The position numbers and the translations under genes are program-made. From the NCBI GenBank assembly GCA_025965815.1, contig JAOPWF010000703.1, positions 1-8,246 of the forward strand: 8,246 nucleotides of DNA, written 5' to 3'. Source of the stretch: Mycobacterium sp. (GTDB lineage Bacteria; Actinomycetota; Actinomycetes; Mycobacteriales; Mycobacteriaceae). Positions 1 through 6,337 of this stretch are shown here, in pieces. Under the pieces are notes generated by a model. That model made no database searches. It was given only the letters and a program-made list of their open reading frames with translations, and had not been told where the DNA came from. Within the stretch, counting starts at the first letter, position 1; every line of letters begins with the position of its first letter.

Positions 1-233
1 GCGGGCGGCATCGGTGGCGGGGCGGCCGCGCCCTGGTACGGGTACTGCGGGGGCCAATACCCCGCGACGGGCGGCGGGTACTGCGGTGTCACCGCGCGTT
101 GCGGTGCCGGGGCGGGGTTTGCGATGAGCCGCTCCAGTTCGGTCAGATCGCCGGACACCCTGGCCAGTTGACGGGACATCGCGGCGAAATCGGCCGAAAG
201 GCGGGAGATGACGGCATGATGCGGTTCGGTCAT
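1..233 (-). CDS. Hypothetical protein, N-terminal fragment (possibly DUF2339 membrane protein)
   Basis: Only the first 77 codons are in the window; the gene continues past the left edge. The ATG at 231-233 opens a frame with no stop. Residues 8-38 form a heptad-like amphipathic helix (VISRLSADFAAMSRQLARV and onwards), a likely short coiled coil. From about residue 40 the protein becomes rich in Pro, Ala, Tyr and Gln with repeated PQYP motifs, a flexible linker of the kind that precedes membrane regions in actinobacterial proteins. No membrane segment is visible in this part. The layout (MTEP start, short coiled coil, Pro-rich linker) recalls mycobacterial DUF2339 multi-spanning membrane proteins, but that is recall and inference, because the defining domain lies outside. 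The start codon is preceded by only a weak GGGAC-like ribosome site. It follows the response regulator by 56 bp on the same strand, so co-transcription with the two-component system is plausible. The gene itself is well supported; its identity is not. Confidence 0.62.
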   Translation of the reverse strand, partial: MTEPHHAVISRLSADFAAMSRQLARVSGDLTELERLIANPAPAPQRAVTPQYPPPVAGYWPPQYPYQGAAAPPPMPP

Positions 234-263
234 GGCGCCATCGTGCAGCGTCCCGGGTGTCGA

Positions 264-289
264 CGGATGAGTAGGACTACCCGAATCCG
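264..289. repeat. Nested inverted repeat between response regulator and downstream gene
   Basis: The outer arms are CGGAT (264-268) and ATCCG (285-289), and the inner arms are GTAG (271-274) and CTAC (277-280), with unequal internal loops of 2 and 4 bases. It lies just after the stop codon of the response regulator and before the start of the next minus-strand gene. It could form a weak RNA hairpin or be a protein site. There is no U-run, so it does not look like a classical intrinsic terminator. A direct repeat ATCCGCT (285-291 and 296-302) overlaps it. Confidence 0.35.
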
Positions 290-964
290 CTAGGTATCCG
301 CTTCGGTGTCGAGGCCGTGTTCGATGGCATACCGTGCCAGTTCGACACGGTTCGCGACATGCAGCTTGCCGAACGTCGCCTGCACATGGTTCTCGACGGT
401 CCGATGGCTCAGCGACAGTCGCGAAGCGATCTGCTTGGCGGTGAGTCCCTTGGCGACATGGCGCAGGATCTCGGTCTCGCGATCCGTCAGGCGGGGTGTC
501 GACGGTCCGGAGTCGGGGCTCTGCGCCATCCGCCGGTACTCGCCGAGCACCAGCCCGGCTAGGCCCGGGGTGAAGACCGCACGCCCACCCGCGGTCGCGC
601 GGACGGCGGCACCCAGTTCGGCCTTCGACGCACTTTTGACCAGGTAGCCGGTGGCGCCCGCCTTCACGGCCTCGAGCACGTCCTCCCGCTCCTCGGAGGC
701 CGACAAGACCAGAACACGCGACGACGGTGACACCGACAGCACTTCGGCGGTCGCCTCGGCGCCGTCGCCGTCGGACAGCCGCATGTCCATGACCACGACG
801 TCGGGCCGCACCACGGCGGCGCGGCGTCGGGCCGAACCGACACCGTCGGCGGTGGCGACGACGCGGAAGCCGTCCTCGGCGAGGTCACGGGCGACGGCGT
901 CGCGCCAGATCGGGTGGTCATCGACCACCATCACCGTCGGCGACTCCGCTGTCTCGTCAGCCAT
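290..964 (-). CDS. NarL/LuxR-family two-component response regulator
   Basis: This is a 224-residue cytoplasmic transcription factor with the standard two-domain layout. The N-terminal receiver domain (about residues 10-125) shows the acidic pair D15-D16, the phosphoacceptor D60 in VVVMD, S88 at the conserved Ser/Thr switch position and K110 in YLVK. After a short linker, the C-terminal LuxR/GerE helix-turn-helix (about 157-218) has LTDRETEIL at 159-167 and the recognition helix around LSHRTVENHV at 185-194. All key residues are present, so it should be phosphorylated by its partner kinase and then bind DNA. Length is typical for the family. The ATG at 962-964 lies inside the 3' end of the kinase gene; the shared bases read ATGGCTGA, giving an 8-bp overlap, and GGAAGG sits 4 bases upstream. 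This indicates translational coupling with the kinase. Target genes cannot be read from the sequence; nearby candidates are the downstream partial gene and its own operon. The family is certain; the ortholog (for example MacR-like) is not. Confidence 0.95.
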   Translation of the reverse strand: MADETAESPTVMVVDDHPIWRDAVARDLAEDGFRVVATADGVGSARRRAAVVRPDVVVMDMRLSDGDGAEATAEVLSVSPSSRVLVLSASEEREDVLEAVKAGATGYLVKSASKAELGAAVRATAGGRAVFTPGLAGLVLGEYRRMAQSPDSGPSTPRLTDRETEILRHVAKGLTAKQIASRLSLSHRTVENHVQATFGKLHVANRVELARYAIEHGLDTEADT

Positions 965-2138
965 GACGCCTTCCGCTGCGGGGCACGGTCAGCTCCCATT
1001 CCGTTCCCGCACCGGGAGCGGTGTTGAGGTGTGCCCTGCCGCCGAGCCAATCCATCCGTCCCACAATGGATTTGGATACGCCGATCCGTCCCTCCCCCAC
1101 CGCTTCCTCGAGCCGGCCTGCGGCGATGCCCACCCCGTCGTCGCGGATGCTGACCGTGACGGAATCCCCCAGATCTTCCAGCAGAATGAACGCACGCGCC
1201 GCCGGGCCGGCATGCGACCGCACGTTCTCCAGTGCGTTGACGACCGCGGCCTCCAGTTCGGCCGCGACCGTCCCGTCAAGAAGCACCGGGGTGGCCGGCA
1301 GGCTCACTGACACGCGATCGGATTGCCGGCGCCGCAGCATCGCACGCACGTCAACCGCGGCAGCGGATTGCGCGCCGGTGTCGATGTCGGCCGTGCTCAC
1401 CAACCGCCGCAGCGCCCGTTCCTGCTGCCCGGCCAGTTCGGCCAGCTCCGCTGTGGCGCCACCGATTTCACGTCCGCGACGGGCCACCAGGGCCAGCACC
1501 TGAATCGCCCCGTCGTGCACCTCTCGAGACAGCCGTTCACGCTCGTCGGTGGTCGCGGCCAGCCGGGCGGCACGCTGGAGTTCCGCGTGGGACCGCCGCG
1601 CGGTCTGCGCCGCCATGCCCACCGCCAACCCGACGGCGAGTTCGATAACGAGCGACGCGTTACGGCCGAGGTCGACGTTCACCACACCCTTGACCGCGGT
1701 GCTCGTGACGGCGACCGCCAGGCCGCTGAGCATCCCCGCCACCGGGCCCAACAGAATTGCCGCGGAGATGGTCGCGTTGGTCGCCCACAATGTCGTAGGC
1801 CAGGACTGGTTGTCCAGCGCCCACTGGTCTGTGGCGATCAACTTCGTCGACAGCATCAGCAGCACCACGACCGCGAGTTCGGCGATCACCCACGCCGGCC
1901 TGCGACCGAAACCGCGCAGATACGCGACGGCGCACGCGGCGGTCCACGCCGTCAGGACCGCAAACAGTAGCCACCCCAACCCGGGTCGCTGCAGTTCGGC
2001 ATTGATCGCGATGTGAAATCCCAGCGCATAGACAAAGCTGAGCAGCCGGAACACCTGCGCGGCGCGCCACATCGGCGCCGCCGGATCACTGTCGCCGGCC
2101 GACCGCCAGACTTCCGATCTCCAGCTACCCGCCGGCAT
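957..2138 (-). CDS. Membrane-bound sensor histidine kinase (NarL-type partner, MacS-like)
   Basis: About 393 residues from the chosen start. The N-terminal half has about five hydrophobic membrane segments (roughly residues 26-46, 55-75, 82-102, 119-145 and 161-177) with no large extracellular domain, which suggests sensing within or at the membrane. The kinase core follows: the phosphoacceptor box EVHDG with H208, an N-box NALENVRSHA at 301-310, the G1 box DDGVGI at 333-338 and a second Gly-rich segment GRIGVSKSIVG at 350-360. This HDG-type H-box defines the HisKA_3/NarX-like class that pairs with LuxR-type regulators such as the next gene. The multi-helix sensor resembles actinobacterial kinases called MacS, named after a Streptomyces system affecting morphology; that link is from memory. 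The start is uncertain. ATG at 2136-2138 is chosen, but ATG at 2148-2150 is only four codons upstream with GAGG 11 bases before it, and ATG at 2070-2072 would still keep all membrane segments. A longer frame to 2279 would run into the divergent esterase gene and is unlikely. Confidence 0.93.
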   Translation of the reverse strand: MPAGSWRSEVWRSAGDSDPAAPMWRAAQVFRLLSFVYALGFHIAINAELQRPGLGWLLFAVLTAWTAACAVAYLRGFGRRPAWVIAELAVVVLLMLSTKLIATDQWALDNQSWPTTLWATNATISAAILLGPVAGMLSGLAVAVTSTAVKGVVNVDLGRNASLVIELAVGLAVGMAAQTARRSHAELQRAARLAATTDERERLSREVHDGAIQVLALVARRGREIGGATAELAELAGQQERALRRLVSTADIDTGAQSAAAVDVRAMLRRRQSDRVSVSLPATPVLLDGTVAAELEAAVVNALENVRSHAGPAARAFILLEDLGDSVTVSIRDDGVGIAAGRLEEAVGEGRIGVSKSIVGRMDWLGGRAHLNTAPGAGTEWELTVPRSGRRHG

Positions 2139-2188
2139 GCCCCTCAGCATAGGTCGGCGCGCCTCGTTTCCCGGGCTGGTGGTTAAGT

Positions 2189-2218
2189 GGGCCGAACATT
2201 TACAGCGAAATTCGGCCC
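2189..2218. promoter_or_regulatory. Perfect 8-bp inverted repeat in the divergent kinase/esterase promoter region
   Basis: GGGCCGAA (2189-2196) and TTCGGCCC (2211-2218) are exact reverse complements separated by 14 bases. The right arm ends one base before the esterase ribosome site GGAAGGA (2219-2225). As DNA it could be an operator for a dimeric regulator serving the two divergent genes, with half-site centres 22 bp apart, close to two helical turns. As RNA it could form a GC-rich hairpin whose base abuts the Shine-Dalgarno sequence. I see no convincing -10/-35 pair for either gene here. Confidence 0.5.
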
Positions 2219-2225
2219 GGAAGGA
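2219..2225 (+). promoter_or_regulatory. Ribosome binding site fixing the esterase GTG start
   Basis: GGAAGGA lies 4 bases before the GTG at 2230-2232. It decides the start in favour of this GTG over the in-frame ATG at 2137, which lies inside the divergent kinase gene and has no comparable site. An overlapping ATG at 2228-2230 is followed at once by TGA and cannot be used. Confidence 0.7.
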
Positions 2226-2229
2226 CCAT

Positions 2230-3483
2230 GTGAAGCGACTGGCAACCCTGCTCACCGCAGCAATCTCCGCAGTCATCACCGCGAACGGTTACAAACCCCT
2301 CGCCAGGAACGGCTATCCCTCGGTGTTCGCCTTCGTGTTCGGCGTGTTCGCCTCGGAGCTGCCGTTGCAGCTGTTCGCCGCTCAGGCCGCGGCCTTGAGC
2401 GCGACGTCCCGACGCGCGCCGGGACGGGTCCGACGAATCGCCTGGCTGGTGCCGGCGTTGCCCTGGCTCGGGCTCTTCCTCCTGCACCGAATTGCGCGCC
2501 GCGCCCACGAACCTCTCACCACCGCATTGGATGAAGGTCTGGGCACCGACCGCCGCACGGGGTCCGCCGACATCTGGACACGGCCCGCAGCAGCCGGGGC
2601 GACCGCCAAGAAGCCCGGCGTAGTGCGGATGATGCGGGTTTACCGCGACTATGCCCACGACACCGACATCAGCTACGGGGAGTACGGCAGCAGGAATCAT
2701 CTGGACATCTGGCGCAGACCGGATCTGGACCGGGGCGGAAAGGCGCCGGTCCTGCTGCAGGTCCACGGCGGTGCGTGGGCGACGGGAAGCAAACGCGGAC
2801 AGGCGCACCCGCTGATGAGCCATCTCGCCGAACTCGGCTGGATCTGTGCCTCGATCAACTACCGGCTCAGCCCGCGATCGACGTGGCCGGACCAGATCGT
2901 CGATGTCAAGCAGGCGATCGCCTGGGTGAAGGCGCACATTGCCGAGTACGGCGGTGACCCCCACTGGATCGCGATCACGGGCGGTTCGGCGGGCGGGCAC
3001 CTGTCGGCGCTTGCGGCGTTGACGGCCAACGCTCCGCAGTTTCAGCCCGGCTTTGAGGACGTCGACACCCGCGTGCAGGCCGCGGTCCCGTTCTATGGGG
3101 TCTATGACTTCACCCGAACGGACACCGCGCTACATCCAATGATGGTCCCCACACTCGAGCAGTACGTGATGAAGCAGCGGCGCAACGACTTCCCCGACAC
3201 CTACCGGTCCAGCTCGCCGATCACCTATGTCGGCGCCGATGCCCCGCCGTTCTTCGTGCTGCACGGAACCAACGACTCGTTGATCCCGGTCGAACAGGCC
3301 CGCAGCTTTGCGGCCCGGCTCCGCGAAGTCAGCCTGCAGCCGGTGGTCTACGCGGAACTTCCGTTCGCCCAGCACGCTTTCGACACCTTCGGCTCGGCGC
3401 GGACAGCGCACGCCGCCGTCGCGGTCGAACAGTTTCTTGCCGAGGTCTACGCGCCCTGCAAGGGCCAACAGAAGACCGCGTAA
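2230..3483 (+). CDS. Alpha/beta-hydrolase esterase/lipase of the LipC/LipQ (hormone-sensitive lipase-like) type
   Basis: A 417-residue predicted carboxylester hydrolase starting at GTG 2230. The catalytic domain spans about 140-410. HGGAW at 179-183 forms the oxyanion hole of the hormone-sensitive lipase family, the nucleophile S253 sits in GGSAGG (251-256), the acid is D349 in HGTNDSLIP and the base is H382 in AQHAFD, so a full Ser-Asp-His triad is visible. The first 90 residues hold two hydrophobic stretches (about 30-58 and 70-86) followed by Arg-rich sequence, which suggests membrane attachment rather than a cleaved signal; there is no lipobox. Length and layout match mycobacterial LipC and LipQ (roughly 400-420 residues, from memory), and motifs such as IPVEQARSF and DVKQAIAW recur in that group. 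The likely substrate is short or medium acyl esters or cell-envelope lipids, but the sequence does not specify it. It is transcribed away from the histidine kinase and ends 12 bp from the convergent transporter ATPase gene. Confidence 0.93.
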   Translation: MKRLATLLTAAISAVITANGYKPLARNGYPSVFAFVFGVFASELPLQLFAAQAAALSATSRRAPGRVRRIAWLVPALPWLGLFLLHRIARRAHEPLTTALDEGLGTDRRTGSADIWTRPAAAGATAKKPGVVRMMRVYRDYAHDTDISYGEYGSRNHLDIWRRPDLDRGGKAPVLLQVHGGAWATGSKRGQAHPLMSHLAELGWICASINYRLSPRSTWPDQIVDVKQAIAWVKAHIAEYGGDPHWIAITGGSAGGHLSALAALTANAPQFQPGFEDVDTRVQAAVPFYGVYDFTRTDTALHPMMVPTLEQYVMKQRRNDFPDTYRSSSPITYVGADAPPFFVLHGTNDSLIPVEQARSFAARLREVSLQPVVYAELPFAQHAFDTFGSARTAHAAVAVEQFLAEVYAPCKGQQKTA

Positions 3484-3495
3484 GGAGATCGGCCG

Positions 3496-4281
3496 CTACA
3501 GCAGCTTGGATAGAAACGCTTGGGTGCGCTGCTCTTTGGGGTGAGCCAGCATTTCGCGAGGCGCTCCGGTCTCGGCGATCACGCCGCCGTCCATGAACAC
3601 CAACTGATCGGCGACCTCGCGGGCAAAACCCATCTCGTGGGTCACCACCAACATGGTCATGCCTTCACCGGCGAGTTTCTTCATCACACCCAGCACCTCG
3701 CCGACGAGTTCGGGGTCCAGCGCCGAGGTGGGTTCGTCGAACAACATGATCTTGGGGTCCATTGCCAGCGCCCGCGCGATCGCGACCCGCTGCTGCTGGC
3801 CGCCGGAAAGCTGCGCGGGGTAGGCCTCTGCCTTCTCCGACAACCCGACCTGGTCCAGCAGGTCGCGGGCGCGCTCCACGGCCGCTGCTTTCTTGACACG
3901 TTTCACGTGGATCGGAGACTCCATGATGTTCCCCAGCGCCGTGCGGTGCGGAAAAAGGTTGAAGTGCTGGAACACCATGCCGATGTCCCGGCGCTGCTTG
4001 GCCGCTTCGCGCTGCGGCATCTCGTGCAGTTTGTTACCCCGCTCGCGGTACCCCACTAGCACACCGTCGACGTACAGCCGGCCAGCGGTGACCTGCTCGA
4101 GATGGTTGATGCAACGCAGGAACGTCGACTTACCCGATCCGGAGGGCCCGACGATGCACAGCACCTGGCCCTTTTCGACCTCCAGGGTCACACCCTTGAG
4201 TACGGTCAATGCGCCGAAGTCCTTGCATACCCGTTCGGCCAGCACCATCGGCCTGGCCTTGGTTTCGGCAGCTGTCGTCAT
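3496..4281 (-). CDS. Polar amino acid ABC transporter, ATP-binding subunit (GlnQ/GluA-like)
   Basis: A 261-residue ABC ATPase that powers amino acid import from the cytoplasmic face of the membrane. All motifs are intact: Walker [10 protein letters not shown] at 45-53, Q-loop Q105 in [11 protein letters not shown], signature LSGGQQQR at 158-165, Walker B IMLFDEP at 178-184, D-loop SALD at 186-189 and the switch histidine H215 in [19 protein letters not shown] and [12 protein letters not shown] are typical of the polar amino acid uptake (PAAT) subfamily, and the length is normal. The start is the ATG at 4279-4281, which shares four bases (ATGA) with the stop of the permease gene and has a strong AGGAGG site 6 bases upstream (4288-4293). 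The same frame stays open further upstream through the permease gene, but this is a by-product of GC bias. It is the last gene of the importer operon. Exact substrate (Glu, Gln, Asp or a basic amino acid) is not determined by this subunit. Confidence 0.96.
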   Translation of the reverse strand: MTTAAETKARPMVLAERVCKDFGALTVLKGVTLEVEKGQVLCIVGPSGSGKSTFLRCINHLEQVTAGRLYVDGVLVGYRERGNKLHEMPQREAAKQRRDIGMVFQHFNLFPHRTALGNIMESPIHVKRVKKAAAVERARDLLDQVGLSEKAEAYPAQLSGGQQQRVAIARALAMDPKIMLFDEPTSALDPELVGEVLGVMKKLAGEGMTMLVVTHEMGFAREVADQLVFMDGGVIAETGAPREMLAHPKEQRTQAFLSKLL

Positions 4282-5189
4282 GGATGCCCTCCTATCTTCT
4301 GCGCGTCCGCTAGAGCCTCGAGTTGCTTCGTCGTCAGCTTGCGCGAGGCACCGCGGGAGAAGTACCGCTCCAGGTAGTACTGACCCACCATCAGAACGCT
4401 GGTGACGGCCAGGTACCACGTGGCCGCAACCATCAGTAACGGGATGGGCTGGAAGATCACCCCGGAGATGTCCCTGGCACGGCCGTACAACTCTAGGCTG
4501 TACGGTACCGCGGTGACCAGCGAGGTGGTCTTCAGCATGCTGATGACCTCGTTGCCGGTTGGCGGAATGATGACCCGCATCGCCTGCGGAAGGACGGTGC
4601 GCCGCATGGTCATCGACCACGACATGCCCAGCGCGGTCGACGCCTCGGACTGGCCTTCGGGTACGGAGCTGATGCCGGCGCGGATGATCTCGGCCATGTA
4701 CGCCGCCTCGTTCAGGCCAAGACCGATGAACGCCAGGATGAACGGTATAGACAGGGACTGCAGGTCTAGCTGAAAGAACGACGGCCCGAACGGAATCCCC
4801 AGCTGGATGTGCTTGTACAGCGTGGGAAACAGGCCCCAGAACACCAACTGCACATAGACCGGTGTCCCACGGAAGATCCACAAGTACACCCAGGAAACCG
4901 ACTTGAACACCGGGTTCGGCGACAACCGCATCACCGCGAGGAGCACGCCCAGCACCACCGCCAGCAGCATGGACAGCACCGTCAGCTGGATGGTGTTCCA
5001 GGCCGCCTGCGTAATGCGTTTATCGAACAGGTATTTCCGGTAGGTAGCCCAACCGTATGCGTCGTTGGTGGCCGCCCCGTAAAGGAACAGCACCACCAGG
5101 ATGACGATGACGATCGCCGCCACCCACCGCCACGGATGTCGCAGCGGGACGGCGTTGATCGCGGGTGGCGACGATTCGTCAACGGTCAT
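4278..5189 (-). CDS. Polar amino acid ABC transporter, permease subunit
   Basis: A 303-residue inner-membrane permease of the His/Glu/Gln/Arg/opine (HEQRo, 3-TM core) family. A cytoplasmic N-terminus of about 20 residues ending in basic sequence precedes a first membrane helix (about 22-40), then a loop and the conserved core: helices near 66-88, 98-122 and 148-170, and a last one near 250-272. The family motif starting [15 protein letters not shown] is at 59-73. The EAA loop, which docks into the ATPase, is at about 161-190 ([12 protein letters not shown], then [10 protein letters not shown]). The C-terminus is a charged tail. Only one permease is encoded, so the channel is expected to be a homodimer. 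ATG at 5187-5189 follows the binding-protein stop by 17 bp, with AGGA 7 bases upstream, and the stop overlaps the ATPase start by 4 bp. This tight spacing supports one transcript for the three genes. Confidence 0.95.
   Translation of the reverse strand: MTVDESSPPAINAVPLRHPWRWVAAIVIVILVVLFLYGAATNDAYGWATYRKYLFDKRITQAAWNTIQLTVLSMLLAVVLGVLLAVMRLSPNPVFKSVSWVYLWIFRGTPVYVQLVFWGLFPTLYKHIQLGIPFGPSFFQLDLQSLSIPFILAFIGLGLNEAAYMAEIIRAGISSVPEGQSEASTALGMSWSMTMRRTVLPQAMRVIIPPTGNEVISMLKTTSLVTAVPYSLELYGRARDISGVIFQPIPLLMVAATWYLAVTSVLMVGQYYLERYFSRGASRKLTTKQLEALADAQKIGGHP
4288..4293 (-). promoter_or_regulatory. Strong Shine-Dalgarno for the ABC ATPase within the permease 3' end
   Basis: On the minus strand this reads AGGAGG, 6 bases before the ATG at 4279-4281. 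It is the strongest ribosome site seen in the window and fixes the ATPase start at the ATGA overlap, against the longer open frame that extends up to 4881. Confidence 0.75.
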
Positions 5190-5206
5190 GGAGCTGTCCT
5201 AGGTTG

Positions 5207-6091
5207 TCAGCTGACCGCCCCATTGATCACCGGCTTGTCGATCATCCCGGATTCGACGCCCCAGTTAGTGGCGATGGTCTTGTAGTCTCCGGTCTGAATG
5301 AGGTGCTCGAGCGCCTTCTGCATCGACTGCGCCAGGGGTGAGCCCTTGGCCACCGGCCAGCCGTACGGCGCGGAGTCGAAGACCGCTCCGGCGGCTTCCA
5401 GCTTGCCGTTGCTCTGCTTGATGGCGTAGGCCGTCACCGGCGAGTCCGCGGACATCGCGTCGGCCTTGCCCAGCACCACGGCACTGGTGGCGTCGTCCTG
5501 GCGGTCGAACTTGATGATCTCGATCGGCGGCTTGCCGGCGTCCGTGCACGTCTTGCTCCGCCCTGGCAACTCGTCGGTCTCCTGGACCGTGGTCGACTGG
5601 ACGGCGACCTTCTTGCCGCACGCGTTCTCCGGATCGACCTGGGCTCCCTTGCCCCGCGCCCACAGGCTGCCCGCGGAGAAGTAGGTGACGAAGTCGACGG
5701 ACGCCTCGCGCTCCTTGGTGTCGGTGAACGACGACATCCCGACGTTGTAGGTACCGCCCTGGATCGCCGGGATGATCTTGTCGAAATCAGATTCGCGGTA
5801 CTCGGCGGTCAGGCCCAAGGTAGCGGCGATCGCGTTCATCAGGTCGACGTCGAAGCCGATGATCTTGCCGCTCGGGTCCTTGAACTCGTTGGGTGCGTAG
5901 GGGGGGTTCGTCCCGACTACCAGCTTGCCCGACGACTTGATGTTCTCCGGAACCGTGTTGGCGATCTCGTCCACCTTCTGAGCGGATGCCGCCGTCGTTG
6001 CGGTGGACGGCCCCGAAGTGTCCGTGTTGCTCGCGCACCCCGACAACGCCAGCGCCCCCGATGCAGCGAACACCGCTGCAATCCGCCACAT
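5207..6091 (-). CDS. Amino acid ABC transporter substrate-binding lipoprotein (SBP family 3)
   Basis: From the chosen start this is a 294-residue lipid-anchored receptor outside the membrane. A signal peptide with one Arg and a hydrophobic core (AAVFAASGALAL) leads to the lipobox LSGC, so C19 should be lipidated after cleavage. A Ser/Thr/Ala-rich linker follows, then a complete SBP_bac_3 domain: VVGTNPPYAPNEF, GFDVDLMNAIA, SSFTDTKEREASVDFVTY (with the Arg expected to hold the ligand carboxylate), DAMSADSPVTAYAI (Asp expected to hold the amino group) and GWPVAKGSPLAQSM. A Cys pair (ENACGKKV and SKTC) could form a disulfide. These mark amino acid binding, probably Glu/Gln or a related polar residue. 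The start is unsure: ATG 6089-6091 has GGGGGAAG 6 bases upstream and gives a normal lipoprotein signal, while ATG 6149-6151 and GTG 6167-6169 add 20 or 26 residues ahead of it. First gene of the importer operon. Confidence 0.93.
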   Translation of the reverse strand: MWRIAAVFAASGALALSGCASNTDTSGPSTATTAASAQKVDEIANTVPENIKSSGKLVVGTNPPYAPNEFKDPSGKIIGFDVDLMNAIAATLGLTAEYRESDFDKIIPAIQGGTYNVGMSSFTDTKEREASVDFVTYFSAGSLWARGKGAQVDPENACGKKVAVQSTTVQETDELPGRSKTCTDAGKPPIEIIKFDRQDDATSAVVLGKADAMSADSPVTAYAIKQSNGKLEAAGAVFDSAPYGWPVAKGSPLAQSMQKALEHLIQTGDYKTIATNWGVESGMIDKPVINGAVS

Positions 6092-6182
6092 CCGTGACTT
6101 CCCCCGACGGTCTTGACATCCAGCTACCACGATTGCCTCTTCTTTCGTCATCGGGCCGTTCCACGTCACCTACAAGCCGACG

Positions 6183-6188
6183 ACGTTA
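6183..6188 (-). promoter_or_regulatory. Candidate -10 element of the amino acid importer operon
   Basis: On the minus strand this reads TAACGT, matching the actinobacterial TANNNT -10 pattern. It would place the transcript start near 6176, about 25 bases before the ATG at 6151 or 85 before the ATG at 6091. There is no good TTGACA-like -35. A second TANNNT match, TAATGT, lies at 6225-6230 on the same strand and is an alternative. Confidence 0.3.
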
Positions 6189-6235
6189 ACGACCGTGGGT
6201 CCAGCGCGCAGCGCCGGTAACGGAACATTAACGAC
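6185..6235. promoter_or_regulatory. Three phased TAACG elements with a GlnR-box-like pair, upstream of the importer
   Basis: The octamer TTAACGAC occurs at 6186-6193 and again at 6228-6235, 42 bp apart, and a third TAACG core sits at 6218-6222. The core spacings are 31 and 11 bp, so all three lie on about the same face of the helix. The last two form GTAAC-N6-TTAAC (6217-6232), which contains the AC-N9-AC pattern known for GlnR, the actinobacterial nitrogen regulator. This lies in the 246-bp gap between the divergent binding-protein and HdeD genes. If the TAACGT -10 at 6183-6188 is used, the pair would centre near -49, a fitting position for an activator. The match to the full GlnR consensus is partial. 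Confidence 0.35.
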
Positions 6236-6337
6236 ACTGCCCCCACATCACAGCCTATTGCGCATTCTTCGTGCCGCACTTCGCCTGTCAGCACTAAATC
6301 CCATACTGACCAGCCGGTTTGTGCCAGACTTCCGGGC

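Noticed and set aside
651..1970. Long plus-strand open frames opposite the histidine kinase and response regulator
   Set aside because: They are antisense to genes with intact motifs, have low-complexity Arg/Ser/Thr/Ala content and show no recognisable domain.
2139..2279. Upstream extension of the histidine kinase to 2279
   Set aside because: It would cross the inverted repeat and overlap the divergent esterase start; the residues do not resemble the family and the membrane segments are complete without them.
2200..3000. 266-residue minus-strand open frame within the esterase gene
   Set aside because: It is antisense to the catalytic region of a well-supported hydrolase, is very Arg/Gly-rich and lacks domains, as expected from codon bias.
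4282..4881. Open frame on the minus strand joined to the ABC ATPase, which would make a 461-residue fusion
   Set aside because: The extra 200 residues overlap the permease gene in another frame, have Arg/His/Gly-rich content typical of GC-driven shadow frames, and a strong AGGAGG site supports the start at 4281.
6131..6151. Second lipobox-like VAGC in the extended N-terminus of the binding protein
   Set aside because: There is no hydrophobic core before it, and the true lipobox LSGC follows a normal signal core; the match is chance.
6092..6337. Small gene or RNA in the gap between the importer and hdeD
   Set aside because: The frames here are short and lack ribosome sites or family-like sequence, and no strong hairpin with a terminator is seen; the gap is better explained as a divergent promoter region.
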